Shown piece by piece: positions 52,460 through 62,461 of a DNA stretch of 64,000 nt. Position numbers and translations under genes: made by a program. This DNA comes from Tigriopus japonicus (lineage: Eukaryota > Arthropoda > Copepoda > Harpacticoida > Harpacticidae), in contig CM021321.1 of NCBI GenBank assembly GCA_010645155.1, positions 9,140,086 to 9,204,085 of the forward strand. Reading direction: 5' to 3'. Each line of letters begins with the position of its first letter. Positions within the stretch are counted from its first letter, which is position 1. The notes under the pieces are model-generated. The model had not been told where the DNA came from. It was given only the letters and a program-made list of their open reading frames with translations, and did no database searches.

Positions 52460-53551
52460 ATGGATGATATGGAGGATTTGGGCGATCAAGTCTTTGCCGC
52501 TGAGGCCATAACGAAGAAGCGACTGCGGAAGAATCGCAACGAATATCTAGTCAAATGGAAAGGTTGGAGTCCAAAATATTCCACTTGGGAACCTGAGGAG
52601 AACATCCTGGACCCAAGACTGATCCAACAATATGAACGTAAACTGGTCTTGGAGGCCAATGAGCGGAAGAAAGGCCGCAAACCCAAAGACAAATTGCCCG
52701 TGAAAAGGCCTCGCAAAGACTCCGCGAGTAGTGATGACGAAAGTGTTCGAAAGAAACCAGCTAGTGTTCCTTATATATCACAGACACTAAGTGGGAGGAC
52801 ACCCAAGCCGCCCGAACGTTATCAGGACTCCAAAAAGTCCCGAAATCGTCACAAGAGTAACAAAAGTCGGAAAGGGTCAGATGACGAAAGCGACTTGTCA
52901 TCGGAAATGTCCCGATCCTCAAACCTCCCAAGTCCACAGCTGAGTCCTCAGTTGAGTCCGGCTTTGTCCACGGGTTCCGGTAAAAAGATCCCCAAGGTCG
53001 GGATCACGATCCGGAAAAGCCCGAATTCCGATCGAACCTTCGAGACCCATCTTCTGGGTGGTGATGAAGAGTCCGAGGAAGAGATTGAGATCGACGACGA
53101 CGAGGAAGACGCCTACGAGACATTCAAATCCACGCTAAGAGACGAGCACTCATTAGAAGTGAAGGCCAAGAAGGCGGCCGCCATAAACAACAACAATGGC
53201 CTCCACCACAGTCCTTTTCACAAGAACAGTAACAATAGTAGTAGCAAATCAGTGTCCAAGTCGTCAGAGAAGAAACTAGACCAAAAACTCTCCAAAAGAG
53301 CCACAGTGTCCATTGAGAAGATGGCCAAACCTTTGAACGGCTACAACAATGGCCTGGATAGTGAGTCAGATTCGGAATACGAGGTCGAGCAGGTGATCGA
53401 ACTTCGAGAGTGGTTCCCGCCGGATTTTTGGAAATCCCGCCTTCCTGAGACCGAAAGGAAGGTCTATTTCACGGATGTGACCGTAGGCGACGATTTCACG
53501 GTGACCATGAGAGAAAGTTGTACTAGTGAAGGATTCTTCAAGGAGCTATGA
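52460..53551 (+). CDS. Pc: Polycomb / chromobox (CBX) protein, 363 aa
   Basis: ATG at 52460 sits just after acceptor TTTTCTTCAG (AG at 52452-52453), so the upstream exon is non-coding. An in-frame ATG at 52433 lies inside that intron end. The chromodomain (about residues 10-60) has [34 protein letters not shown] and [12 protein letters not shown], including the aromatic-cage F-W-W residues that read H3K27me3. A basic AT-hook-like segment ([10 protein letters not shown]) follows, then Ser/Pro repeats and an acidic block ([15 protein letters not shown]). The C-terminus (about 311-363) contains [12 protein letters not shown] and [19 protein letters not shown], the Pc box that binds RING1 in PRC1. 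Role: targeting of Polycomb repressive complex 1 in the nucleus. The whole coding region is in one exon and intact. Confidence 0.95.
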   Translation: MDDMEDLGDQVFAAEAITKKRLRKNRNEYLVKWKGWSPKYSTWEPEENILDPRLIQQYERKLVLEANERKKGRKPKDKLPVKRPRKDSASSDDESVRKKPASVPYISQTLSGRTPKPPERYQDSKKSRNRHKSNKSRKGSDDESDLSSEMSRSSNLPSPQLSPQLSPALSTGSGKKIPKVGITIRKSPNSDRTFETHLLGGDEESEEEIEIDDDEEDAYETFKSTLRDEHSLEVKAKKAAAINNNNGLHHSPFHKNSNNSSSKSVSKSSEKKLDQKLSKRATVSIEKMAKPLNGYNNGLDSESDSEYEVEQVIELREWFPPDFWKSRLPETERKVYFTDVTVGDDFTVTMRESCTSEGFFKEL

Positions 53552-53895
53552 TATTAGGGCGAAGTGAAGCTAAAGAGGAATCCCATTTTCCGCGCCATTT
53601 GTCAGCTGATTTTGTTGGATTGAAGAAAGTGTCCTGATCTTTCAAGGGATGCTCTCTGTCATGAAGCTGGAAATTGAATGAAGGAGTTTGGTATTTTACT
53701 CCGATACTTAGAGGTCGAACGTCTTTCATATATTCTTCTCTTCTCTGTCTGCTTCAATTTGATGATGGTTCACTCATCCTTGTTTTTATCGTTGACAGCT
53801 CAACACTGACGCAAATCATTCCCACATATGCAGTGTCTACATTATATTCAATTTATTGACATCTACCGAAAGTTACCATGAAAGCCCGGCAACAG

Positions 53896-53901
53896 AATAA
53901 A
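53896..53901 (+). terminator. Polyadenylation signal AATAAA of the Polycomb gene
   Basis: AATAAA lies 345 bases after the stop codon of the chromobox gene on the same strand, in AT-rich sequence. It is the likely poly(A) signal. Confidence 0.55.
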
Positions 53902-54170
53902 AGCTTTAATTTCCCGTTATCACCAACGATGAATTTCAATGATTAGACGACGATTGCGCGTCCCAAAGAGACGAGGACGAAGTACTGCATCCGAATTTTG
54001 TTGCCTTTGTTAAACCACTATTCTATAGTTTTCGTGCTAAATATCCCATATGAATCTCACGACTATTAGTTAATAAATATCAATCTCGTTATTGGGAGTT
54101 CGAACTAATTATTGCGTCTTACCGTCATCCATTCCAGATCAGATTTTCGCAAGGATTTTGCCATCAACCA

Positions 54171-54618
54171 AAAAGCACGGAAATCATGGAGTGGGAGGCT
54201 AGCAATGAGAATTATGATTTCCAGCAGAAACGAACCATTCGCGTTCTTCTGCAAATGAGACCTGGCTTGCATTGAGAAAAACACGTATTTCAAATTTCAG
54301 CCCAATCGAGTGCTGGAGTGAAAAGTTATGGCTTCTCAAACTTATGTACTGAAGAGAGCATAGAATGAATGAACTTGCCCTTTTGTGGTTAATCGATTAC
54401 CACAAAAGGGCTAGCTCATTCATTCTCGGTAGGATTTGCACTGAACTTTGAGTGAGCATAACTTTTGTCTCCGACGTTCGATTGAGCTGAAAATTGAAAT
54501 ACGTATTTTTGTCAACATATGCAAGGTCTCATTTGCAGAAGAACGTAATTGAATTGTTCTTACTGGAAATCATTATTCTCATTCCTAGCCTCCAACTCCA
54601 TGATTCCAGTGCTTCTTG
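54171..54618. repeat. Palindromic (foldback) element of about 450 bp
   Basis: Sequence 54171-54394 is the reverse complement of 54395-54618 with moderate divergence. Outer arms include AAATCATGGAGTGGGAGGC versus GCCTCCAACTCCATGATT, and CTTCTGCAAATGAGACC occurs on both sides. The centre (54361-54426) is nearly perfect, around GGTTAATCGATTACC. There is no loop. TSDs were not identified. Confidence 0.75.
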
Positions 54619-54866
54619 CATCAACAAACTATTTGTTCATGCTTACATGAGAGGGAAAAATGTGATTGTTGAGGAGCATTTGTTAAATGTTATCACTTTG
54701 GATATATTATATTCTGTTTGGCCATTGATCATGCTAATACTAATTTTAAACGCCCTGAAGCTTTAACGTGGTTTCATTTTTTGTTGCAATTTTCATCACA
54801 ACGTTTCTTTTTCGCAAACACTGTCGGGAAACCATATCGTGGCCATTTTTGCCAGTGGATTATCAG

Positions 54867-55717
54867 CAAGGTTGGGGAGTAATTGTAATTGCAATTACAA
54901 TTACGTAATTTCAATTACATTTTTGGGCCAAGTAATTGTAATTGTAATTGATTACATTTTTGACCATGTAATTGACGAATTTTCAATTACAAATAACCAA
55001 TTACTTTTCAAACTCTTAGTTCTTCAAATTAACCATAAAATCAATTGATACTTTGAGTTTTCACTTGCAAAACAATTATTTTGTCATCAATTTGCGGTCA
55101 ATGTGATGCCACTAACTGGTAGCTTTTGTTACAATACACATCCAAGCTATGATGTTTAAATACTTTTAAACTAAAATAGCTTTTGACCATAAGGGCAGAC
55201 AAATGAGGTGGAAAAATAAAGTTTTAAAACATCGTCATACTTGATATATGTGTATAAAGTTCGTGTTTTAAGGAAAAGAAAAATATGCCTTGTGGTTCAT
55301 GGCATAATAGTTTTGATATTTAAGCCCGTTCATAAACTTTTGTTTATTGTAAATCACTCTTTCATATTGACCTTTCAGGCATTATAAGTTGCCAGTTGGT
55401 GCATCGCCATTTAAAAATGGCAGATCTGTTTATTTTTCATCGTTTTGAAAAGGCGAAAGGGTGAAATAGACGGAAGGATTGTAATTGACATGTAATTGAC
55501 ATGTTATTGAAATTGAAGTCAATTACAATTTCGGATGATGTAATTACATTTTTCGACAAAGTAATTGTAATTGTAAAAAATTACATTTTTCGACAAAGTA
55601 ATTGTAATTGTAATAAATTACATTTTTCGACAAAGTAATTGTAATTGTAATAAATTACATTTTTCGACAAAGTAATTGTAATTGTAATTACATTTTAAAG
55701 TAATTGACCCAACTCTG
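54867..55717. mobile_element. hAT-like non-autonomous element (851 bp) with perfect 8-bp TSD
   Basis: The left end is CAAGGTTGGGGAGTAATT and the right end read in reverse is CAGAGTTGGGTCAATTAC. The 8-mer ATTATCAG flanks both ends exactly (54859-54866 and 55718-55725). Subterminal regions are packed with TAATTGTAATT. Four near-identical copies of a CATTTTTCGACAAAGTAATT unit occur at 55550-55680. It is non-coding. It sits immediately upstream of the MULE transposase remnant. Confidence 0.92.
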
Positions 55718-55731
55718 ATTATCAGTAGTAA

Positions 55732-56301
55732 TCAAAATCGAAAGGAAAATGGGACTACTCTTCAGGTCCAGACCCATTTCAACAAGAATACATGACTGAT
55801 GAACGGGTGACAGAATTTGTCAGAATGCTTCCTGCCTTAGCATTTGTGGAAAGGACCCAAGTAAAAGAGTACTTCAAAATTCTTACAACGGCAATGCCTC
55901 ATCACGTTGAAGGTTTAGATGACCTGGTTAACAGCTTTGAAACGAATTACATCGAAAGAAGAGGAGGGAGATCACCAAGGATGGCAATTGTGATGTGGAA
56001 TCAATATGACAGGGTCCTGAACAAGTTGCCGCGATCCAACAATTCCATTGAAAGTTGGCATTTCCAAATTCATTCTTTGCTCTCTTGCTCACATCCATCA
56101 CTTTGGAAATGTTTCAATTTCATACAGAAAGAATTTCAGTTTCAAGAAGTGAGGCTGGGGGCATTAAACAGGGGAGAGTTATTCCCGCAAAAGAAAAGAT
56201 ATGTCATTCAAGATGAAAAGATATACCGACTCACAACCAAATTCAAAGAGAAAAATCCAATTGAATATTTGAAAGCGTTATCGTACACTCTTAGCCATTA
56301 A
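55732..56301 (+). pseudogene. MULE (Mutator-like) transposase remnant, C-terminal part
   Basis: The frame is open from 55732, with the first ATG at 55792 and stop at 56301. The motifs FVRMLPALAFV, NYIERRGGRSPR, MWNQYDRVLNKLPRSNNSIE, WHFQIHSLLSCSHPSLWKC and LGALNRGE match the region downstream of the DDE domain in metazoan MULE transposases, often fused to FLYWCH zinc fingers. The catalytic domain is missing. In-frame stops (55726-55731) and a hAT-like insertion lie just upstream. It could be the last exon of a split element, since TACTCTTCAG before GTCCAG at about 55762 looks like an acceptor. A broken transposon is more likely. Confidence 0.8.
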
Positions 56302-57067
56302 AATCATTTTCATTATTCGCATCACATTTTCTCTAATTTTATTATCGATCAATCGTACTTGCAATCAAAAATTCCGGACATGTCTTGCTTCTTGTACCAA
56401 CAGCAAGTATGTAATTGCTACTACTGTGAGACTGACATTCCGAATCGTTTCTAAATTTGATTGCGTTGGTTAATATTGGCGCTAATTTGATGTTCGGTCA
56501 AACGTATTGGCTCTCTTTTGATTTTCTCTCCTATGATTTTCGCGCTAATTTCATAAGGCGATCAAAAACCCGCTCTATTTTGATTGTCGGTCATTTGATC
56601 CGCTCTAATTTGATATGGCACCTCCAAGGACATAGATTTTGGGTCAATGTCATAAATCTCGAGCGTTTTTCTAAAAAACACAATAGTGGCTGCAGTTATT
56701 TTGTGCTTTGCTCATTGAGGGAAAATTTCTTCCTAAATGGTTGACTATGTGCAAGGATGATCTGGCGATTATCCCCCTAGCATCTTGGAACTTAGGGCAT
56801 CATGGGACGGAATTTGGCAAAATCGGTATTTTCTGAAATTAAAAGAAAAAATGAATTTCGTACGGGATCCTGGGACGGGATTTTTTACCATTTACAATAA
56901 TAAATATTAACTAGACATGAATAAATATGATCAAATCTAAAGCAAGGAACAAAAATGACCGTGTATTTTGACAAACTTTTGTTCCAGTATTGATGAACTG
57001 AAAGGGCTCACAACTGAAATCAAAAGTTTGGCGGGAATTTCGGCTGAAAGCGAAAGGGTGGCTTGTC
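56302..57067. other. Non-coding, degenerate GCTCTAATTTGAT repeats
   Basis: Between about 56475 and 56615 the phrases GCGCTAATTTGATG, GCGCTAATTTCATA, GCTCTATTTTGATTG and GCTCTAATTTGATATG recur at irregular spacing. They may be the tail of the MULE element. No gene is supported. Confidence 0.4.
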
Positions 57068-57454
57068 TACCGGGTGTTTCATAGGAAATGGAACACCAAA
57101 TTATCCCGTACACAACCCGTGATTGAAACCAAAAATGACCCTCACTTTCATTAGATATGATTGTTCAAACACTTGGCTTGAGGAGTTAAAAAAGCAAGTC
57201 CACGCAAGTTCCATATTTAAGCCGCCACGATTTTTTCCGTGAAGGATCATTTTTTTTCTCCCTTCCAAGATTTGGCTAAAAAAGAAAATGAGGCGACTTA
57301 AAAGGGAATTAAACCACCAAAAATGAAAAAAGGAATTGTTATCGACCGCACCTTTCCGAGCTTTGAAAAATTTGTGTGAGATCGATCACTTCCGAGTTAC
57401 GGACATGAGTGAAAATGTCTACCGGGTGTTCCGTTTCTTATGAATCACCTGGTA
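57068..57454. mobile_element. TA-flanked MITE (387 bp) with about 30-bp inverted termini
   Basis: The left end is TACCGGGTGTTTCATAGG and the right end read in reverse is TACCAGGTGATTCATAAG, matching at 26 of 30 positions over the full terminus. The bounding TA is consistent with a Tc1/mariner-type TSD. There is no coding capacity. Its right end directly abuts the hAT-like element starting at 57456. Confidence 0.75.
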
Positions 57455-57455
57455 T

Positions 57456-59873
57456 CAGAGATGGCATATGAATAAAAGACATTTTCTGCCACCTGGCAGA
57501 AATTGGTGGCAGAAAATGGCTTTTATTCATGCGGAAAAAGTGGCAGAAAATGGCAGAAATTATTTTTTCTAGAAACTCATATAAATCAATATATTCAATA
57601 CTTAAAGGGATAAAATTGGCACTATTGATGTCTAATTATGGCCTTACTATCCCTCCAAAAGCTCATAGCATCGAAGAAGGAAGGTAGAAGTTCGTGAACT
57701 CGATCTCCTCGATTCGTTTTTGAATTTCCCTCGAAGTCAGGGTGGCCAAATCGAGCACTTTTATTTCGTCCTAAATACACACCGAGAGTTAGAACTTGAA
57801 TGCAATTGAATTCTGTAATGCTGGGTCAGTATTTGAATACAATAGCTGAGAGTTGTTGGTTTATAAAATGTTTAAATATCGTAAATGCAAAACGTTTTTA
57901 AAATTTGAATACTAAGGCCTAAGGTATATTTTTTAAATCCAATTTCAACAAAGTGTTACAAGGATCATTTGAAGAAAAATAATTGTTATTTTTAAGTCAA
58001 GTTCCTTTACTCAAATATAAAATAAAATTAAACACAACTTTCTTAGCTTTTACAATTGCAATATGTTTGATGTATAAATTACGACTTAACATTCCATTTT
58101 TACAAAGTCTGATTTGCAGATGCTTGCTTACTATAAACCGAATTAGTTTGAAATGCATTACTTTAAAACCAAATAAACAAAATTTGAAACCTAGTCCCAA
58201 ACAAGTGATTTTCGTTTTCTTTTAAAAGAAATCGATATTGGGACTTAACAGAAAGATGTAACAAATACTTTCTGGGACGCAATTCATGTATTAATTCGTT
58301 TAACTAATTACGCTATTAATTAATAAACATCAGGCATTCTAGAAAATAAGGATAATGTAATTCTTATATCCCATTTCAACATTATCTATTAGCTAAGTGA
58401 CTTCGAACTGCAAAATAAGTATTTTTTCTAATATGATAATTATATTATCAATATGAAATATGATGAAAGTATATCATACAAGGTTTTGATTATTTCACAT
58501 AAACTTTCATCATAATTTCAATTGAAGTTCTTATCTCAGCCTAAATTATTATCACTATCTGGCGCATGAAAAGAATGACGATTTTAAACCAGGGAATATT
58601 TTATGTAAAAGACGTGTTTTCAAATACAATGTGTATTTCTAGTTATTTTAGCAACAAAAATAATGTTTACATTTAATTTTTAGTTAGTAGTTGTTACTCT
58701 CAAGTATTTGTGTAATCTTTAATTATATTTGACTCTTCTAATCTCATTCTACAAAAGCAGATTTGTGGTTGAACATCAGTCTATGCTAGCTTTGGTCTAT
58801 TAGCGGCCATTTTCTGCCATTTTCTGCCATTTTCTGCCATTTTCTGCCATTTTCTGCCATTTTCTGCCATTTTCTGCCACTTTCTGCCATTTTCTGCCAT
58901 TTTCTGCCACTTTCTGCCATTTTCTGCCATTTTCTGCCATTTTCTGCCATTTTCTGCCACTTTCTGCCATTTTCTGCCATTTTCTGCCACTTTCTGCCAT
59001 TTTCTGCCATTTTCTGCCATTTTCTGCCATTTTCTGCCACTTTCTGCCATTTTCTGCCATTTTCTGCCACTTTCTGCCATTTTCTGCCATTTTCTGCCAT
59101 TTTCTGCCATTTTCTGCCACTTTCTGCCATTTTCTGCCATTTTCTGCCACTTTCTGCCATTTTCTGCCATTTTCTGCCATTTTCTGCCATTTTCTGCCAC
59201 TTTCTGCCATTTTCTGCCATTTTCTGCCACTTTCTGCCATTTTCTGCCATTTTCTGCCATTTTCTGCCATTTTCTGCCACTTTCTGCCATTTTCTGCCAT
59301 TTTCTGCCACTTTCTGCCATTTTCTGCCATTTTCTGCCATTTTCTGCCATTTTCTGCCACTTTCTGCCATTTTCTGCCATTTTCTGCCACTTTCTGCCAT
59401 TTTCTGCCATTTTCTGCCATTTTCTGCCATTTTCTGCCACTTTCTGCCATTTTCTGCCATTTTCTGCCACTTTCTGCCATTTTCTGCCATTTTCTGCCAT
59501 TTTCTGCCATTTTCTGCCACTTTCTGCCATTTTCTGCCATTTTCTGCCACTTTCTGCCATTTTCTGCCATTTTCTGCCATTTTCTGCCATTTTCTGCCAT
59601 TTTCTGCCATTTTCTGCCATTTTCTGCCATTTTCTGCCATTTTCTGCCATTTTCTGCCATTTTCTGCCATTTTCTGCCATTTTCTGCCATTTTCTGCCAT
59701 TTTCTGCCACTTTCTGCCATTTTCTGCCATTTTCTGCCACTTTCTACCATTTTCTGCCATTTTCTGCCATTTTCTGCCATTTTCTGCCACTTTCTGACAT
59801 TTTCTGACATTTTCTGCCACCAATTGGCAGAAAATGGCAGAAATTCAGTAAAAGCCAAAATTTGCCATCACTG
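57456..59873. mobile_element. hAT-like element, copy L (2.4 kb) containing an expanded 10-bp satellite
   Basis: It starts CAGAGATGGCA and ends TGCCATCACTG, which read in reverse is CAGTGATGGCA. Flanks CCTGGTAT (57448-57455) and CCGTGTAT (59874-59881) match at 6 of 8, a weak but plausible hAT-type TSD. The first 75 bases form a hairpin (57468-57493 with 57505-57530). The unique body 57535-58805 has no transposase. It matches copy R in reverse orientation (58165-58806 with 61036-61690, and 57535-58125 with 63345-63985). The right third is the 10-bp array. Confidence 0.8.
58811..59820. repeat. 10-bp satellite TTTCTGCCA(T/C), about 101 units, with 80-bp higher-order repeat
   Basis: The array is perfectly in register with a 10-base unit. 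The last base is T or C. C-type units begin at 58871, 58901, 58951, 58981, 59031, 59061 and so on to 59541, alternating 3 and 5 units apart. That is an 8-unit (80-bp) higher-order repeat present nine times. A flank of pure T-type units follows (59551-59700), then a degenerate end with TTTCTGACAT and TTTCTACCAT variants (59741-59810). Three overlapping minus-strand frames (319, 345 and 352 aa) repeat the decapeptide MAENGRKWQK. All three are open simply because the unit lacks stops in that orientation, so I do not call them genes. Confidence 0.97.
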
Positions 59874-59881
59874 CCGTGTAT

Positions 59882-60898
59882 GCTTTAGCCTTATAACGAG
59901 GGGTGCACTTTTTACGCAAATGCACTTTTTTACACGTTTGGCCGGTTTTTTGCTTTATTTGCACTTTCTGCCGTTTTTACACGTTTATGCACTTTCCGGG
60001 ATTTTTGGTTAATATCGTGTTTTTTGGGCAGAAATTTCAAAAATATGAGCATTTTTTCCCCAAATTCTGCGTAAAAAATTCCGTCAAAGTAAACCAGCAT
60101 GGCTAAAAAAAATAATGTATTGTTGATTGTTCCAAACATTGAAATTGGCCTCACTTGTTGGGTTAAATAGTTTACCTAATGGGCTGGTAATTTAAATCAT
60201 GTTGCTGAACCATATTATTTTTTGCTAAAAATGCAATTTTTTTTACATTAATAACAATTCTGCTCAACAAAACCAATCAATGCAATAGAAAGAAATGTTG
60301 AATAAACAAAGAAAATAATAGTAATCAACTTACCCACTTAAATCAAAACTAAAAAAGACCAAAAGCACTTGAAAAAACTTAACTAAGTATGGTCCTTATG
60401 TGTAGCAAAAAACCCTTTGGCTTGAATATTGAAATGAAGCCAAACGGTCAAAAGGTTGATAGACATTGCATTGTATCTGCATATTTATTTTTTCCAATTA
60501 AACTAAGTAAAGCCACATTAACAATCCTTGAGTGTACTCTCAGATGATCAGCTGTCTTTTTTTTAAAAAGGGAGGAGACGTGGTGTCGTGGTTAGATGTG
60601 AGAGAGGTCCCAGGTTCGATTCTCCTCCCCGACCTTTCTCAAGGAAATTTTTAGACGTTAATTCACACCCACAGACGGAGAACCATTCTAATACCGGACA
60701 TAAGATTGCCTATCGGAAAAACTTTGGACGATGTGATGGCTGGCTTCGCTGGCCGGTCGAGACTCACCCCTCCGACCCTAACACCCAAAATCCAAAAAAA
60801 AAAAAATAACAGCTCTTTTGAACGTGTACTAAAAGACCATCAATTTGAGCTAATTTTGGTATGCTGTAAAATCTGGCTTATGTATGTTGACATGTGAG
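59882..60898. other. Spacer between inverted hAT-like copies
   Basis: It begins with TGCACTTTTT/ACACGTTT repeats (59894-60000), possibly one end of another TTTGC-type transposon. It holds a SINE at 60571-60806. There is no protein gene. Confidence 0.5.
60571..60806 (+). mobile_element. tRNA-derived SINE
   Basis: The head carries an A-box-like TGTCGTGGTTAGATG and a consensus B box GGTTCGATTC (60613-60622). A tRNA-unrelated body follows, ending in a run of 14 A (60793-60806). Candidate flanking repeats are CAGCTGTCTTTT (60549-60560) and CAGCTCTTTT (60809-60818). It would be transcribed by RNA polymerase III and mobilised by a LINE. No other copy was noticed in the window. Confidence 0.75.
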
Positions 60899-60959
60899 CA
60901 GTGATGGCAAACTTTGGCTTTTACTGAATATCTGCCATTTTCTGCCACTTGGTGGCAGA

Positions 60960-61030
60960 AAATGGCAGAAAGTGGCAGAATATGGCAGAAAGTGGCAGAA
61001 AATGGGAGAAAGTGGCAGAAAATGGCAGAA
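60960..61030. repeat. Short 10-bp TTTCTGCCAT array (about 9 units) in copy R
   Basis: In this orientation the unit reads GGCAGAAAAT or GGCAGAAAGT, with single-base variants (GGCAGAATAT, GGGAGAAAGT, GGTAGAAAAT). It occupies the same position relative to the body (next to GGCCGCTAATAGAC) as the 101-unit array of copy L. Confidence 0.9.
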
Positions 61031-61690
61031 AATGGTAGAAAATGGCCGCTAATAGACAAAAGTACGCATAGGCTGATGTTCAACTACAAAACTGCTTTTG
61101 TAGAATGAGATTAAAAGAGTCAAATATAATTAAAGATTACACAAATACTTGAGAGTAACAACTACTAAATCAAAATTAAATGTAAACATCATTGTTGTTG
61201 CTAAAATAACTAGAAATACACATTGTATTTGAAAACACGTCTTTTACATAAAATATTCCCTGGTTTAAAATCGTCATTCTTTTCATGCGCCAGATAGTGA
61301 TAATAATTTAGGCTGAGATAAGAACTTCAATTGAAATTATGATGAAAGTTTATGTGAAATAATCAAAACCTTGTATGATATACTTTCATCATATTTCATA
61401 TTGATAATATAATTATCATATTGGAAAAAATACTTATTTTGCAGTTCGAAATCACTTAAATATTAGATACTGTTGAAGTGGGATATAGGAATAAGATTAT
61501 CCCCACTTTCTAGAATGCTTGATGTTTTCACATGGTTTGTTAATTGATAGCGTAATTAATTAAACAAATTAATAAATGAATTATGCCCCAGGAAGTTATT
61601 GTTGAATTTTTTTGTAAAGTATTATTAATACTCATTAAATATTAAAAAGAAAACGATAATGACTTTTTTGGGATTAGATTTCAAATTTTG

Positions 61691-62453
61691 TTTATTTTTT
61701 TATTTTTATTTTTTTTTTGGGGGGGGGCGGATTTTTCAATACCGCTACAAGGAATGGGATTCCCTGTAAAGAGAGTTAATCATTATTATAGGTTCAATAA
61801 TTAATGTTTATATGAAATTTGATCTACCAATGAGTTACTGTTGGCAGATCTATACAACCCTTGTATGGTGGGTTGGTCAGGAATAGTATTTAAGAATTTG
61901 TCCAATCCTGCCTTAAATGCTGTTAGAGGATCAGCTCCTACATATTCCCGACGAAGGCAAATAGGCAACAAATTGAACAATGAAGGAGCCCGATAAAGAA
62001 GAGAGGAGGACTTCATTGTTCGAATTAGCCTTGATTCCTTAGGATTTGGAGGTGCTCTCAGAGCGCACGTAAAACCTCTACGATCGCTACAACTGATCTC
62101 AAATCCTGGGTTAGGACAGAGCCCATGAATGCTTTTGAAAACATACAGTATCAGATACCTTTCATACCTTCTCTGAGTACTGTACAACCCTAACTTCTGG
62201 AGCCTCTCCCAATATGAGAGCTCTCTCATTCCTGTGATGTTCCTAGTGAAAGATCTTTGGACCTGCTCGACCTTTTGCAAACCTGCTGAACTCATTGGAG
62301 CCCAAATGGGTGAGGCATATTCAAGATGCGGCTGGACAATCGACTTGTACAGAGTTAGCATCGTAATACTATCTCTGGACTTGAAAGTGCGATAGATCCA
62401 GCCACACGTTTGAAATGCCTTCCCCACTTTCAACTGGATATGCTCAGTTCATA
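61691..62453 (-). mobile_element. 5'-truncated LINE tail, copy 2
   Basis: The A-rich tail appears as T-rich sequence at 61691-61720, followed by a G-rich tract shared with copy 1. It is truncated at about 62450, where sequence of the host hAT-like element (AGCAAGCATC) resumes. Compared with copy L, about 35 bases of host sequence are missing at the insertion site, so no clean TSD is visible. Confidence 0.85.
61801..62448 (-). pseudogene. LINE reverse transcriptase C-terminal fragment (about 210 aa)
   Basis: The open frame covers the end of the RT domain and the thumb-like tail: TEHIQLKVGKAFQTCGWIY, TLYKSIVQPHLEYASPIWAP, VEQVQRSFTRNITGMRELSY, RYERYLILYVFKSIHGLCP. These are hallmarks of jockey/CR1-clade ORF2 C-termini. 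The stop codon is at 61801-61803. Catalytic RT motifs and the endonuclease are absent because of 5' truncation, so it cannot be autonomous. It is more intact than copy 1 at 5413-5826. Confidence 0.85.
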
Positions 62454-62461
62454 GCAAGCAT

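Noticed and set aside
58811..59820. CRISPR-like array
   Set aside because: Uninterrupted 10-bp tandem units without spacers in a eukaryotic transposon. Not CRISPR.
58781..59858. Three 319-352 aa minus-strand ORFs with decapeptide repeats
   Set aside because: They follow from a stop-free 10-bp tandem repeat open in all frames, with no splice, promoter or non-repeat coding context.
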